A stretch of 64,000 bases of DNA, from assembly GCA_003116975.1 (NCBI GenBank), contig BGKB01000026.1, positions 434,001-498,000 on the forward strand, read 5' to 3'. Positions 28,962-38,767 of this stretch are shown here, one piece after another (within the stretch, counting starts at the first letter, position 1; each line of letters begins with the position of its first letter). The position numbers were made by a program, and so were the translations under genes. The stretch is from Aurantiochytrium sp. KH105. Its lineage: Eukaryota; Sar; Bigyra; Thraustochytrida; Thraustochytriidae. Below the pieces are notes generated by a model. The model had not been told where the DNA came from. It ran no database searches and saw nothing but the letters and a program-made list of their open reading frames with translations.

Positions 28962-29607
28962 ACAGCCACAGCAACAACAGCAAAAGCAAACTGCGCATGT
29001 CTTGCAAGACTCCAACGCAAAGAGTGTGATGGCCGTCACCGAGGCCTATCGCGTGCTGGCCGATGATTGGCAGCGCAGCGTCTACGACCTGATGGGTCAT
29101 GCAGGCTATCTCGCGTGGAACCGGCACATTGCCACTTTTGCCGCACAAATGCTCGAGGGAAAATCCATGCAAGAGGCACATACTCCACCACCGCCAACCA
29201 CATGCACATGCTTTCCCTTTGCGAAGCGAAAGAAAGGTGTCAAGAAGGACCTTGCCGCTGCCAGTTTCGAACTCACCCTTCAGCTTTCTCCAGACCACAA
29301 GCACATCGTGCTCACGCCTTCTCCCGTGCAAGCAGCCTCGCTTCTTCAGACTGAAGATGTACTACCGAACGTGCAATACATTGGTGTAAAAGATGTCAAC
29401 GAAGTCGGCGGTTCCGGGAATTTGATCGTGCTCAAAGCGGCGCGAGGTCCCCCAATTGAGTTTCAGGTGCTCCCTTCAGAGGACGCCAAGCAAATGCGAT
29501 CACTACTGAGTCTTCTCTTCATCCATCTTCAAAGGAACAAGATCTGGCTCGGCAAGTTTTATCAGGTCACGCTTCATTCACATGCAGATTCGATGTCGCT
29601 CTTGTAA
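28531..29607 (+). CDS. Degenerate J-domain plus PH-like protein with polyQ insertion, 358 aa
   Basis: The ATG at 28531 gives an Ala/Thr-rich, then Lys/Gln-rich, N-terminus of about 85 residues. A J-like region follows (NYYAILGVSPGVSKSLLKPA, later AYRVLADDWQRSVYDLMGHAG). At the HPD position the chain reads RKAHAAERA, so the Hsp70-stimulating triad is lost, and a polyglutamine tract (about 130-150) splits helices II and III. Residues about 235-350 form a PH-like fold ending LLSLLFIHLQRNKIWLGKFY. That helix matches the end of the WW-J protein at 16770-19067 (LTLLVIHLQKNEEWFERF), so the two are paralogues. Probably a non-catalytic relative; partner unknown. Confidence 0.8.
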
Positions 29608-29989
29608 AGAGAACGTGTCGTATACATTTGTAAAGATCACACAATGCAAAGCTGGCACAAATGTGCACGGGAGCACGTATGTTTCAGCTTTTTCCGCCAC
29701 ACATTGGCCTCCATCCCCCCCATTTCCCATTCTCTTTTTCTTTATTCTTTTATAAGAGTCCTCTTGCCTCGACGGCGTGCGCACGGGAGCTCGCGTCGCT
29801 CAAATGGCAAATGATGATCTGACATTACCCCACATGACATATGCAACCCAAACAAACTGTTTTTTTTGTTTTTATTTTGTATACACGAGACGACGCGAGA
29901 CAAATGTCACGCTCACGTCCTGAAGAAGGAGAAGGAGAAGGAGGACGAGGACAATGACGAGGAGGAGGTGATAAAAGTCGCCTCACTTT
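29608..29989. other. Convergent 3' space
   Basis: The 3' ends of the J-paralogue (+) and the SPX protein (-) meet here. T-rich runs near 29730-29752 and 29857-29880 and a GAGGA/AAGGAG purine run near 29920-29970 are the only features. No gene is supported. Confidence 0.5.
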
Positions 29990-32164
29990 TCATCGAACCT
30001 TGAGTTTGCCAGAATTTTGACGCGCTTCGTGGAAAGCAATGCTGTCAAGATCGATGCCATAGCGCGGATTACTCTCGACACGCACGATGCTTCGACGTTT
30101 GCGGAAAAGACCCTTGCCATCTTGGTCAGCAGGGTTCGCGCTGTCATCGTCCTCATCGTTGTGGTAGTCATCCTCGACGTCGCCACCATACTCGTAGCCC
30201 TCAAAGTCATGTTCCCGATCCCCCATGTAGTTTTCGAGATGAGCGCTGCTCGAGCTGCGAGCCTCCTCGAAGCCCTCATCATCTGCAGTTCCGAGCTGTT
30301 TGACCAAAGCGCTGCGAACGCTGCCGACGGATCCGAGGTCCGAATCCATCGAGTCCAGCGAGTCCATCGAGTTCTGCCGGTGGTGATGCAGGGATTGGCG
30401 AAGGTTTGCGAGATTGTCCGAGCTGTCAAGACGCACGCGGTGCACCACGTGCAATTTAAATTGACTCGCTTTCAGCACCGAATAGTAGCTGCCAAACCAA
30501 AAGACAAAGCAAGCAAAAGCCGTAATCTCAAAACTGGCGGCGATCTTCTTGTAAAATCGGCCCACCTCCTTTGGTGGTCTCTCCACGAGCACATACGTCA
30601 TCGGTCCAAGGAAACCCATGACGGACACAATGAGAAGCACAGAGATGAGAAGGCGTGCCTTTCGCGTCATGGGCATCGAGAGGCTGAATCGCAAATCAAG
30701 CAATGTCTCCATCACCACGTGAATCATGCCAAAGACGAAAAAGAGCGCCGCAAAGGTATTGTGCGCGGCGGCGTGGGCATTGTGCTGAAAGGCTGCGACC
30801 CCATTGCCGCAAAAAGTGGACAAGAGCCCAAACGCGGTGGCGATGCGATGGGTTCGCATCCAGTTGCGCCCGCGCAGCTGTTTTTTGACGAGCTTGTGTT
30901 TGACGAAAATGATCACCGAAAGCATGGATAGCGTCGTCGTGAGACCCAGGGTCCCAATGTTGGAAGCCGGCGCGACATCGAGGCTGGCGCTAATGAAGAA
31001 TCCCTTTTCGTCAAAGATAGTCATGCTCATCTCATCGTCAATGTAAATGGTGCTGGAAATGTAGTACGTGACGGCCAGCGTGACGAGCGGCAAGATTACC
31101 CCTGCCATGAGAAAAGACGCTGGACGCATCTGGTTCTCCATGTCAATGTGCCGAGTCAGCCTCGTGAGCATTTTAGATCGCGCCTCGACGCGCGCCAGCT
31201 TTTCTTGTTGCCGCTGGGCGTGGAGTTGCGTGCGTTGGTCGAGAATAAAATCATGAAAAACGCTGCTCGATACCATGGTACGCGAGGCGAGCATTTCGGC
31301 AGCAGCCTCCAGCTTGGCGATCGTTTCGCATTCTGCGCTGCACTCGCTCTGCAGCTTGCGGAGCAACGGCTTGTACGAGAGAACCATTTCGGGCGCCGCG
31401 GAGGCGTCCTCTTCCCTCTTTTCATCTCCCTGCGAGCTTGCGACATTGGATGACCCGTGTCCTCGCATCTCTTCCTCGTCCTCGTCCTCGCTGCTGCTGC
31501 TGCTGTACGAGTCAATGCCGGGTTTGTGCGTGCCGTCTCCATTCGGCGAGTCGCTCGAGCCGATTGTGTACACGCGCCTTCGCAGCATGTGCTTGGCACA
31601 GTGTTCGCCGCATGGCGCAGACTCGACGTCGACCACAGAGAGAACGCGTTTTTTGAACTTTTTAATGGCCTTTTCCATGGCCATGTCATTGACGACGACA
31701 AAGCGCCGCAGCGCCTCGAGCGTGTCAAGAAAGACCGCAAAGCGCGCCAGCAAGTTCACCTCCTTGCATCCCGGGTACAGATTTGGTTCGCCTTTGACGC
31801 GGAGCTCGTTGAGAAGCTCCAGCACGTTGGGTTGGATATTGTTGTAGAACGAGACTTGCAGGCCATGCACTGTCGAGCTCAGGAAACCGCGCACGTGTGC
31901 AACGTCTTCGAGCATGATGGACGAGAAAAGGCTCCATCGCTTGCACAGCGTGCAGTTCATTTCGGCATCCTGCAAGCCTCGCAGGAGCTTCTTCTTTTTC
32001 TTGCGCGGGAATACCATGAGCGCCTCTTCGAGAAGTCGCGAGTCGGCATCTTTGCCCAGCAACGAGAGCACCTTGATCATCTTCTTCAGTGCGCGGTATC
32101 GCACATAGTGCTCCTCCCACCGAGGCTCTGCGAGGTCATCTTCAAGCCTCTTCCCAAACTTCAT
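29990..32164 (-). CDS. SPX-domain protein fused to a FRAG1/DRAM/Sfk1-like membrane domain, 724 aa
   Basis: The frame is open far upstream, but the start is placed at the ATG at 32164 because SPX proteins begin MKFGK; here MKFGKRLEDDLAEPRWEEHY then YRALKKMIK, the Lys cluster that binds inositol pyrophosphates. The SPX core continues to about 190 (VNDMAMEKAIKKFKKRV). An acidic polyserine segment and a coiled helix (about 270-345) follow. Six or so hydrophobic helices lie at about 348-570 (SFLMAGVILPLVTLAVTYYI, TAFGLLSTFCGNGVAAFQHN, AHNTFAALFFVFGMIHVVME). The NxGxxxxFGxxxVAxFQ-like helix pair and the later H-x(4)-A-x(2)-F match the FRAG1/DRAM/TMEM150 family, found in autophagy and plasma-membrane lipid homeostasis. 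The usual EXS exporter or VTC domain is absent. A phosphate-sensing membrane protein is likely; transport is not implied. Confidence 0.82.
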   Translation of the reverse strand: MKFGKRLEDDLAEPRWEEHYVRYRALKKMIKVLSLLGKDADSRLLEEALMVFPRKKKKKLLRGLQDAEMNCTLCKRWSLFSSIMLEDVAHVRGFLSSTVHGLQVSFYNNIQPNVLELLNELRVKGEPNLYPGCKEVNLLARFAVFLDTLEALRRFVVVNDMAMEKAIKKFKKRVLSVVDVESAPCGEHCAKHMLRRRVYTIGSSDSPNGDGTHKPGIDSYSSSSSEDEDEEEMRGHGSSNVASSQGDEKREEDASAAPEMVLSYKPLLRKLQSECSAECETIAKLEAAAEMLASRTMVSSSVFHDFILDQRTQLHAQRQQEKLARVEARSKMLTRLTRHIDMENQMRPASFLMAGVILPLVTLAVTYYISSTIYIDDEMSMTIFDEKGFFISASLDVAPASNIGTLGLTTTLSMLSVIIFVKHKLVKKQLRGRNWMRTHRIATAFGLLSTFCGNGVAAFQHNAHAAAHNTFAALFFVFGMIHVVMETLLDLRFSLSMPMTRKARLLISVLLIVSVMGFLGPMTYVLVERPPKEVGRFYKKIAASFEITAFACFVFWFGSYYSVLKASQFKLHVVHRVRLDSSDNLANLRQSLHHHRQNSMDSLDSMDSDLGSVGSVRSALVKQLGTADDEGFEEARSSSSAHLENYMGDREHDFEGYEYGGDVEDDYHNDEDDDSANPADQDGKGLFRKRRSIVRVESNPRYGIDLDSIAFHEARQNSGKLKVR

Positions 32165-33018
32165 GCTGTCGTCCTTGAGGCTCGCCTCGGCTCGCCTCGC
32201 GACTTTCGAACACGCCACGGGCAACGAACTCGCTTGCTTCGCTTCCGTTCGCGCTCCCGCTGAGCAGAGCGTGCACGAGTGCCAGGTGGGCACAGCGAAC
32301 GAGCGCGCGTGCGTGCTCTGCGCTCTGCGCACGGCCACTCCCGGACTTGTTGCAGAGCTCCTGGCCGCTGGCTGCGCTCCTCGTGAGCGTCCGCGCACCC
32401 AGGCTGCTCGCTCGCTCGCTTGGGCCGCGTCGACCTCGGCCTCGTCCTGGTCGCCTCGCCTCGCCTCGCCTCGCCTCGCCCGGCGCCGCGCGCGCGCTGC
32501 CCGCTTGCCTGCCCGCCCGGGCTCCCGCGTCCGCGCGCCGCGCTTGCTTGCTTGCTTGCTCGCGCGCTCGCTGCGGCGGCGAGGATTGGCGATTTGCTTT
32601 TTTGTCTCTATCGATGTGAGGTCTCCGACTCGGAGTCCTCCTTCGAGTGGGGCTTTTTTCTTCTTTTTCTTTGCCATCTTCACTTCAAGTTGTGTACAAA
32701 AGTGGGACTTGCACTTCCTTCCAGGACCACGTCACCGCGAACAAGCGGCCGCAGCATGGCCAGACAGAAAGAAGGTCAACCCAAACTAGTCACCGTGCGG
32801 ATCGAGCGCGCCCTACGAGCTGAAGTGCGGGATGTGGCGACGAGTTTGCGGCTAGTTGTAAAGCTGAGCTGCAAGGAGCACACACCAAAGCGAGCAACAA
32901 CAGGAAAAAAAGAAAAGGAAAAAAGAGTTTTCTCGAGTCGATAGATAGATACACGCCGTCGAGCATGCGACTCAAAGAAAGAAAGCTCAACATCATTTCC
33001 TATTTGGTGAAGTGCATA
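32165..33018. other. Intergenic space upstream of the SPX gene
   Basis: This contains the SPX gene leader and promoter, including a TCGCC array at 32451-32480, and then the 3' flank of the WD40-ROC-COR-TIR gene (32700-33018). GC-rich ORFs on both strands look fortuitous. Confidence 0.5.
32451..32480. repeat. Pentanucleotide array (TCGCC)n, 6 copies
   Basis: Six perfect TCGCC units lie about 290 bases upstream of the SPX protein start on the minus strand. A looser CTCGC/CTCGG cluster lies closer, near 32180-32205. Confidence 0.96.
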
Positions 33019-36000
33019 CTACACATTCTTGATGCGCGCAATGAGTTCTTCGTAAAAGGCCTTGGCCAAGTACAGACGACGCTGAAAAGGCATGGACTCC
33101 TTCTCCTTGAAAAGATGCTTGGCCGACGCCGGAGCAGCATCAATGTAATCGGAGAAATTGGCGAACCCCGGACGATTTGAATCACTCTCGTGCACAACCA
33201 AAATAGGTTTCCCCTCTTCTAGCGCCGTTTCGAGTTCCATGCGAACGGCGCCCTCGAACACCGTCTTGGAAAGGAAGAGCACATAGCACTTGGACTCGCG
33301 GATACCTCGCTTCATTGCATCCTCTGCGAGATTGCCCGCGGTCTCCTGGTCAATCCAGACATGAAGTCCACGCTTGCGAAGCTTCTCCGCCATGAGGTTG
33401 CAGGCGTCCCCTGCATCAAACTGGCGATGACTCAGGAAGACATGGTACTCGAGCCCAGCAGCAAGCGGAATACTCTCCTTTTCCACAGAACCCGTGTCCA
33501 CCTCATCTTCCGTCAATGAGCCGTCCTCAAAAAAGGGAGCAAACTCTTGAACTTTGGCATTTCTCGTTCCCACAGACATGACCAGGCGTTTCCCGGATTC
33601 GCGCGCCTCGACCATGTCGTTATACCTGACCAGCACGGAGTCGTCTGAAGGTGACTGCAACAGGAGCTTCCAGGGTAAGTCTCTAAACACGGCATCGCGC
33701 GCCCCACGAAAGATACTCACTAGCGTCTTTAGTGTAGTTGCCGGTTTGTGCGCGTCTTGTGCCATGCGAACCCATATTTTGTCGCCGTCCTCCTTGAGCG
33801 CAAATGCCGAGAGGCCGAAGCGGACAATCGCTCGATCTCCGGCAAGCTGAGGTGCGCGCTTGCCCTTGTTCACATCTCCGCTGTACTGCGCACAAAGCGA
33901 GAGCATTCGCGCGAAGACACCGTCCGGGAGAAAGAATTCGGAAAAGTCCAACACGCAGGTGAGCCCGCTGTCCATGTCGGTAATCTCTGCGTCAAGACGA
34001 GAGTCTATCGACTTCTTGAGCAGACTGCTCACGAGGTAAAGTGTCTCGTTTTGACAGTTTCTCGCCAGCGACTTTTCGGGAAAGTTCCAGTCTGACATCA
34101 GCATATTGTCGTGCATAAATTCCCGCAGGTAGTCGACTTCTTCGTCATTCCACAGAAACCTCAGCAGACTGATCGTGGCGATCCCGCGTTTGCGCATTAC
34201 GGCAAAGTCCTTTCTGAGCCCAGCGTTCTGAAGTTCTTGGCCGTACCGAACCTGGCTGACATGGATCTCATCCGCAATCACGCGCGAAAGCTTGTCCAGG
34301 AGCCATTGCGGATTTAATATGACCTTGTCATGCAAGGTGTCGGTTGCGCGGAGATGGACGAGCATGCCGAGTTCGTGGAAAAAGCTCAAGAGTTCATCGG
34401 TCTGATCACCGGCTTGGTACCTGGTCGCGAGTTCTTGCACTGTATCAAAAGGCACATGATCGCGGCCGAGCTTCAGCAGGTCGTCCAACACCTTGAGCCA
34501 CCTCAACGAGATCTTTCGCGAGATGGCCTCGAGCGACGATGCGCTCACTTCGACAGCAGTTCTCAATTCTGAGGCATGGCCTGGCTCACGACTCATGTTG
34601 TCGATGGGAAAGAAACTCAGCCTTGCCGTCGAATTCAGAACGATGTTTTCATTCTCGTCAACAGACAAGTTGTCGACGAGAATCTTCTCCGCATCATGAA
34701 CGCTATCAGACGCCTGGTCATAGTGTGTGCCCACGAGAATAATGGGTGCAGTCGGCGCATGCAGCTTGACCGAGTTGAGCCAAAAGGAAAGGTACTCCAC
34801 GGCTTTCTCTTGCTTGGTGAGGAGTTCTTGCATGTCAAAGACGAGCATGAAGATGCCGCCCTCGCGCGTGAGGAAAATGTGGTGCAGCGCGTAAAAGACC
34901 TCCTGACCCGCATAGTCCCAGATCGTAAAGTAGATCTTCTGGCCCGACTGTGTCTTGCCGGCCATGTTCCTGATCTCCTCAATGTCGAAGCGCCGCGCCA
35001 CCTCGGCCTCAGGCACCAAATCCACCGGCACCTCTGCAACAAAAGGTTGCGTCGCAGCAGAAGAACGTTGGTGGACGGCACTTGAAATGCCACGGGACAC
35101 GGGGCTGGGCAGCGATTGTCGCTTCTTGCTCGCCGTTTGCTCCTGCACGGCCATGCGCAGCGCCGCCACGCGATACGCCTGGCGTTCAAATCCGCTGTCA
35201 AGATTCTTGATCTCCTCCCAGGACTCTGCATCGGTGCGCTTGAGCTCGACGCCCACCGTTGAGAGGTGCTCCGCCACGGGCGCCATGCCCAGCAGCGAGT
35301 GCACCGTGGACGTCTTGCCGGCGGCGCCCTGGCCGATGACCATGAGCTTGCAGCGGCCCAGTTCTGCGGGGTCTCCGTTCGCCAGCGCCGCCTTGAGCGC
35401 CTCCTCCGCCGCCACAGAAGCCGCGGCCGCCGCAGCGGCGCCGAGCACCTCCTCGATGGGCCGCGCGGCTTCCGTGCCGTCCAGCACACGCGTCGAGGCG
35501 CCCGTCTCCGCGTCCCAGATGCTCACGCTGCAGTCGTAAGATCCGCTTACGATCTCCGACCCCAAGAGAGAGACCGCCCGCACGACGCTCGAGTGTCCTT
35601 GCAAGACGTGCATCACGTCTCCGTTGCGCGCATCCCAGACTCTGATCGTGTTGTCCCAGGACGCGCTCACGACGCAGTCTCCCTCGAGCGCGACAGAGCG
35701 CACCCATTTGGTGTGTCCTTCGAGGATGCGGACGAGCTGGAAGGAAGGCACGGCGTAGACCCTCACCTTGTAGTCGTCGGACCCGCTCACCATGCGCTGC
35801 GCGTCGATCGCGACCGCGTAGACCTCGCCTGTCGCCTCCGTGAGGACGTGGCGTGGGTCGCCACTGGCCCGGTCGAAGACGCGCACGGTATTGTCCTCCA
35901 ACCCGGCCACGAGCTGGTTCTCGTGCACGGCAACGCTCCAGACCCACGCCCCGGCGTCGATCCTCAAGGTCTCTCGGCCGCTGATCGTGTCCCAGGCGCG

Positions 36001-36324
36001 GACGGTCTTGTCCCACGACACGGAGATGATCTCGTTGCCGTCGAAGAGGACGCCCATGACAGCGTGGCTGTGGCCCTGGAGGGCGTGCAGGACGGAGGCG
36101 GAGGCCATGTCAATCAGGAAGAGGCCGCCTGCGCTAGTCCCCATGGCGGCCAGCTTGCCCTGCACGGCCACTGTGTAGGCCTCCATGTTGTCGGGCGTCT
36201 CCATCTCCAGGACGAGGCCGCCGTCCCTCTTGCTCCACGCGCGCAAGCGGCAGTCGCCGCAGGCGGCCAGCGCGAGGTCGGCGGACTGCGTGACGCCGTA
36301 CACGACGCGTTGGATGCGGCCCAT
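33019..36324 (-). CDS. WD40-ROC-COR-TIR protein, 1101 aa
   Basis: The frame is open upstream, but the first ATG is at 36324 (MGRIQRVVYGVTQSADLAL). Seven WD40 blades cover about 1-295, for example GHTKWVRSVALEGDCVVSAS and WDNTIRVWDARNGDV. A ROC GTPase domain follows (about 320-540): P-loop VIGQGAAGKTS, switch II IWDYAGQEVFYALHHIF, and VGTHYD as the base-specificity motif. A COR domain is read at about 560-840 (LSFFHELGMLVHLR, VILNPQWLLDKLSRVI). The C-terminal TIR domain is at about 955-1090 (YHVFLSHRQFDAGDACNLM, VWIDQETAGNLAEDAMKRGI). The segment AVRMELETALEEGKPILVV aligns Glu1030 with the catalytic Glu of SARM1-type NADases. No kinase domain is present. A nucleotide-gated scaffold with TIR output (NADase or signalling) is likely; the stimulus is unknown. 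Confidence 0.9.
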   Translation of the reverse strand: MGRIQRVVYGVTQSADLALAACGDCRLRAWSKRDGGLVLEMETPDNMEAYTVAVQGKLAAMGTSAGGLFLIDMASASVLHALQGHSHAVMGVLFDGNEIISVSWDKTVRAWDTISGRETLRIDAGAWVWSVAVHENQLVAGLEDNTVRVFDRASGDPRHVLTEATGEVYAVAIDAQRMVSGSDDYKVRVYAVPSFQLVRILEGHTKWVRSVALEGDCVVSASWDNTIRVWDARNGDVMHVLQGHSSVVRAVSLLGSEIVSGSYDCSVSIWDAETGASTRVLDGTEAARPIEEVLGAAAAAAASVAAEEALKAALANGDPAELGRCKLMVIGQGAAGKTSTVHSLLGMAPVAEHLSTVGVELKRTDAESWEEIKNLDSGFERQAYRVAALRMAVQEQTASKKRQSLPSPVSRGISSAVHQRSSAATQPFVAEVPVDLVPEAEVARRFDIEEIRNMAGKTQSGQKIYFTIWDYAGQEVFYALHHIFLTREGGIFMLVFDMQELLTKQEKAVEYLSFWLNSVKLHAPTAPIILVGTHYDQASDSVHDAEKILVDNLSVDENENIVLNSTARLSFFPIDNMSREPGHASELRTAVEVSASSLEAISRKISLRWLKVLDDLLKLGRDHVPFDTVQELATRYQAGDQTDELLSFFHELGMLVHLRATDTLHDKVILNPQWLLDKLSRVIADEIHVSQVRYGQELQNAGLRKDFAVMRKRGIATISLLRFLWNDEEVDYLREFMHDNMLMSDWNFPEKSLARNCQNETLYLVSSLLKKSIDSRLDAEITDMDSGLTCVLDFSEFFLPDGVFARMLSLCAQYSGDVNKGKRAPQLAGDRAIVRFGLSAFALKEDGDKIWVRMAQDAHKPATTLKTLVSIFRGARDAVFRDLPWKLLLQSPSDDSVLVRYNDMVEARESGKRLVMSVGTRNAKVQEFAPFFEDGSLTEDEVDTGSVEKESIPLAAGLEYHVFLSHRQFDAGDACNLMAEKLRKRGLHVWIDQETAGNLAEDAMKRGIRESKCYVLFLSKTVFEGAVRMELETALEEGKPILVVHESDSNRPGFANFSDYIDAAPASAKHLFKEKESMPFQRRLYLAKAFYEELIARIKNV

Positions 36325-37066
36325 GGCGGCCCGGGCGGGCGGGCAAGCGCCGCGAAGAAGCGCCGCGAGCGAGCGGCTGCGGCGGGGAGAAGGGACGAGA
36401 AAGCAGAGAGAGGGAGGCTCGGGCGAGGGAAGGGAAGGGGAAGAAGGCCGAGGCGGGAGAGAGAGTCTGGGCTGGCTGCTGGTGCGACGCGGCCTTGGCG
36501 CATTCTCCGCGGGGAGCGCGCGCGGACGGGGCGTGTCGCGGCGGCGCCCGCGCGGAGAAAGAGAGGGTCGAGCGAGGGGGTTGCTGGCTTGCGCCCTTGC
36601 GCGCCTGCCTGCCAGCCGCGCGGTCGCGCCGCGGCGCGAGGGTGAAGAAGGTGCGTTAGGTCTTTGGGCGAAGATTTCTAGCACAATCTCCTGTCCTGGG
36701 TACTAGCAAGTATTGGCATGTATACCGCGAGGATCGTTTGTTTGTTTGACGGTAGTGGATGTCAGAATTTGTTCGCGCGACAACGACACGACGGGCACTG
36801 CATACGAGAGCGCTGTGAGGTTTGCGATGAATGTGCTGTGAAGCCAAAGGCGATAGTAGGCCCTAGTTCTGGAGATTGCCTGCGATGCGCGAGCGGAAAG
36901 GTGTCGATGAGGCAAATGATTGCGTGCGGAGCCATGTCAATTGGCGGATCGCTCCAGCTGGCAGCTGACATAATATACGAACCTACGCGAGTACTACTTT
37001 CAGACTCTTGCAGACCGTGATTGGATACATGGCGAAAGAAATGAAAGCAAAATTGTATGTTGCTAA
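36325..37066. other. Intergenic space upstream of the WD40-ROC-COR-TIR gene
   Basis: The first 330 bases are GC-rich and free of ATG in the downstream frame; the rest is the 3' flank of the HAD hydrolase. A plus ORF of 100 codons at 36718 begins with ATG but has no recognisable domain, so it is not called. Confidence 0.45.
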
Positions 37067-38318
37067 TTAATCATGCCTGCACTCCGCAAGAAGAGAGCTG
37101 AGGACTTCTTCGGTAGCAAGCACGCCCACAGAGGTTGCGACGTGCCAGTTTGGGTTGGTCTTGACGGCTGCTTCGATCGCCGGGTGAGTCGCTTGCATGA
37201 CGAAACACCGGCCGACGGCATCAGCCATTGGAAGATCGTTCTCGTCGTCGAAGAGCGCAATGGCCTCGTCGGCGCTGAAGCCATGCGACGAGAGATAGTG
37301 ACGCACAGCATTACCTTTACCAGATACCTTGGGGAAAAAGTCAAACTTGCCCAAATTCATGGCCGTTGCAAGGGAGCTCGGCATGTTTGCATTTACAAAC
37401 TCGCGAAACTTGTCAACCTGACCAAGATCCTCACGTTCCTGTTTGTCAAGATCGACACGAAAGCCAAAATAATAACTCCGTGCATCAATCACGTATCCCT
37501 GTGCGTCCAGCATACGCGCCCAGTCCCAGAGATCGCCTGTGCGGTCCAGGGGAGGCAGACTTGTGTTTTCTGGGCCGCAGACAGCTTCCATGGTGGAGGT
37601 CCTGCGTGTTGTTCATAGGGAAGGATTACGAAAGTCCAAAACACCAGTTAGCACCGTGACAAACTTGTAAGTAAATCACGAATTCCGAGGGGCAGCGCGC
37701 GGACTTACCATGACTCGTCAAGTTTGGAGCACTCCTCTGCAAGATAGCGGCCTCCCGTCTCTGCAAATGCTGCATCCACACAGCCCATTATAGGAAGACG
37801 CACCTCGAGCGTCGACTTGCGCGCGCCCGTGACGTAGACAAAGTGGACTCCGAGTGCACGAATTTCTCGAATGAGCTCGATTGTCCTCTCGCTCATGAGC
37901 CCGGCACCCATGGTGCTCGTGGGCAAAAGTCGGCAATCTCTCTGGCCACCATACCAGGCAAGTAGCGCGCAGCGCGTCAGATTAGCGATTTGCATGGTCC
38001 AGAGGAGGTTGCTCTCTCCTATCATCGTCCTATAAGAGCGAGCGCATGCATGGGCCAGACGTACCACCTCATCCCCGTACACGAATCGTGCCGTTCCCTT
38101 GTCCTCCTCGAGATCCTCGACTTTTGCGCCGAGCTTTGCAAAGTGCCGTTCAAAGTGAATAAGCGTACCCTGCGCGTCGGCCCGATCTCCTCTTCCCCTC
38201 GCCGTCGTCAGTCTCCGCCGCCGCCGCCGCCAGCTTTCGCGCCTCGCTCCTCACGCACGTCGAGGTCCGAGAAGATGACGCGGACGCGGCGTCCTGCCGC
38301 CGTCGCCGCCGCCGCCAT
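37067..38318 (-). CDS. HAD-superfamily phosphohydrolase of the plant/algal sucrose-phosphatase-like type, four exons, 310 aa
   Basis: Exons on the minus strand are 38318-38259, 38169-38065, 37941-37709 and 37601-37067. Donors are GTGCGT, GTACGT and GTAAGT; acceptors are GCGCAG, GGCCAG and ACGCAG. Splicing rebuilds motif I across the first junction: VRVIFSDLD then GTLIHFE, the nucleophile Asp and acid Asp of HAD enzymes. Motif II is HFVYVTGARKSTLEVRLP. Later YVIDARSYYFGFRVDLDKQ is the cap strand seen in Cof-type enzymes. Motif III Lys lies in KVSGKGNAVRHYL and motif IV is ALFDDENDLPMADAVGRCF. The enzyme should remove phosphate from a small metabolite in a Mg-dependent reaction; the substrate is not readable. 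Intron 2 is 123 nt, a multiple of 3 with no stop, so its retention would add 41 residues. Confidence 0.85.
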
Positions 38319-38767
38319 CCTGCGTTCGGCTTGTCTCCGCCGTCCGACTGCGGCTAGCCGGCGGGCGGGCGCGCGAGGGGCGGCCAGCTGATCTTCTGCG
38401 CGCCTGCGCGCGTCGCTCGCCGGCCGGGCCCGAGCGCGCGCGGCCTCGCAGCGCGTCCGAGGTTTGTCTGCCTCGAGAGCGACCCTCGCTCGCCGAGCCG
38501 CGCCTAACGACCGACCTGACTGATCGATTTTCAAATCCTTGTTTGTTTCAAACCTCGTTTCAAACAGTAATAAGGGCGGCGAACCCAACCACCGCCAGAC
38601 CCGAATCCCGACGCACGGAGCTGCCTGCCGCCGCCGCCGCTGCGTCTGCGACTGCGACCGCGACCTTCTGCGCCCCGGCCGCCCGCCCGCCAGCCCGCCG
38701 CGCCGCGCTCTGCTCTGCTCTGCTGTGCTCCGCTTTGCTCTGTCCTGAGAGGGGAGGAAAGGAGAAG
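38319..38767. other. Bidirectional space between the HAD hydrolase and NASP
   Basis: The two starts are 450 bases apart. The stretch includes a pentanucleotide cluster (38707-38746) just before the NASP start. No additional gene is seen. Confidence 0.5.
38707..38746. repeat. Pentanucleotide array (GCTCT)n, 8 units with variants
   Basis: Units are GCTCT x3, GCTGT, GCTCC, GCTTT, GCTCT and a final GTCCT, in strict 5-base register, 22 bases before the NASP start codon. Confidence 0.93.

Noticed and set aside
36718-37020. Plus-strand ORF of 100 codons with an ATG start
   Set aside because: It has no domain, signal or composition bias expected of a gene, and lies in the promoter region of the WD40-ROC-COR-TIR gene.
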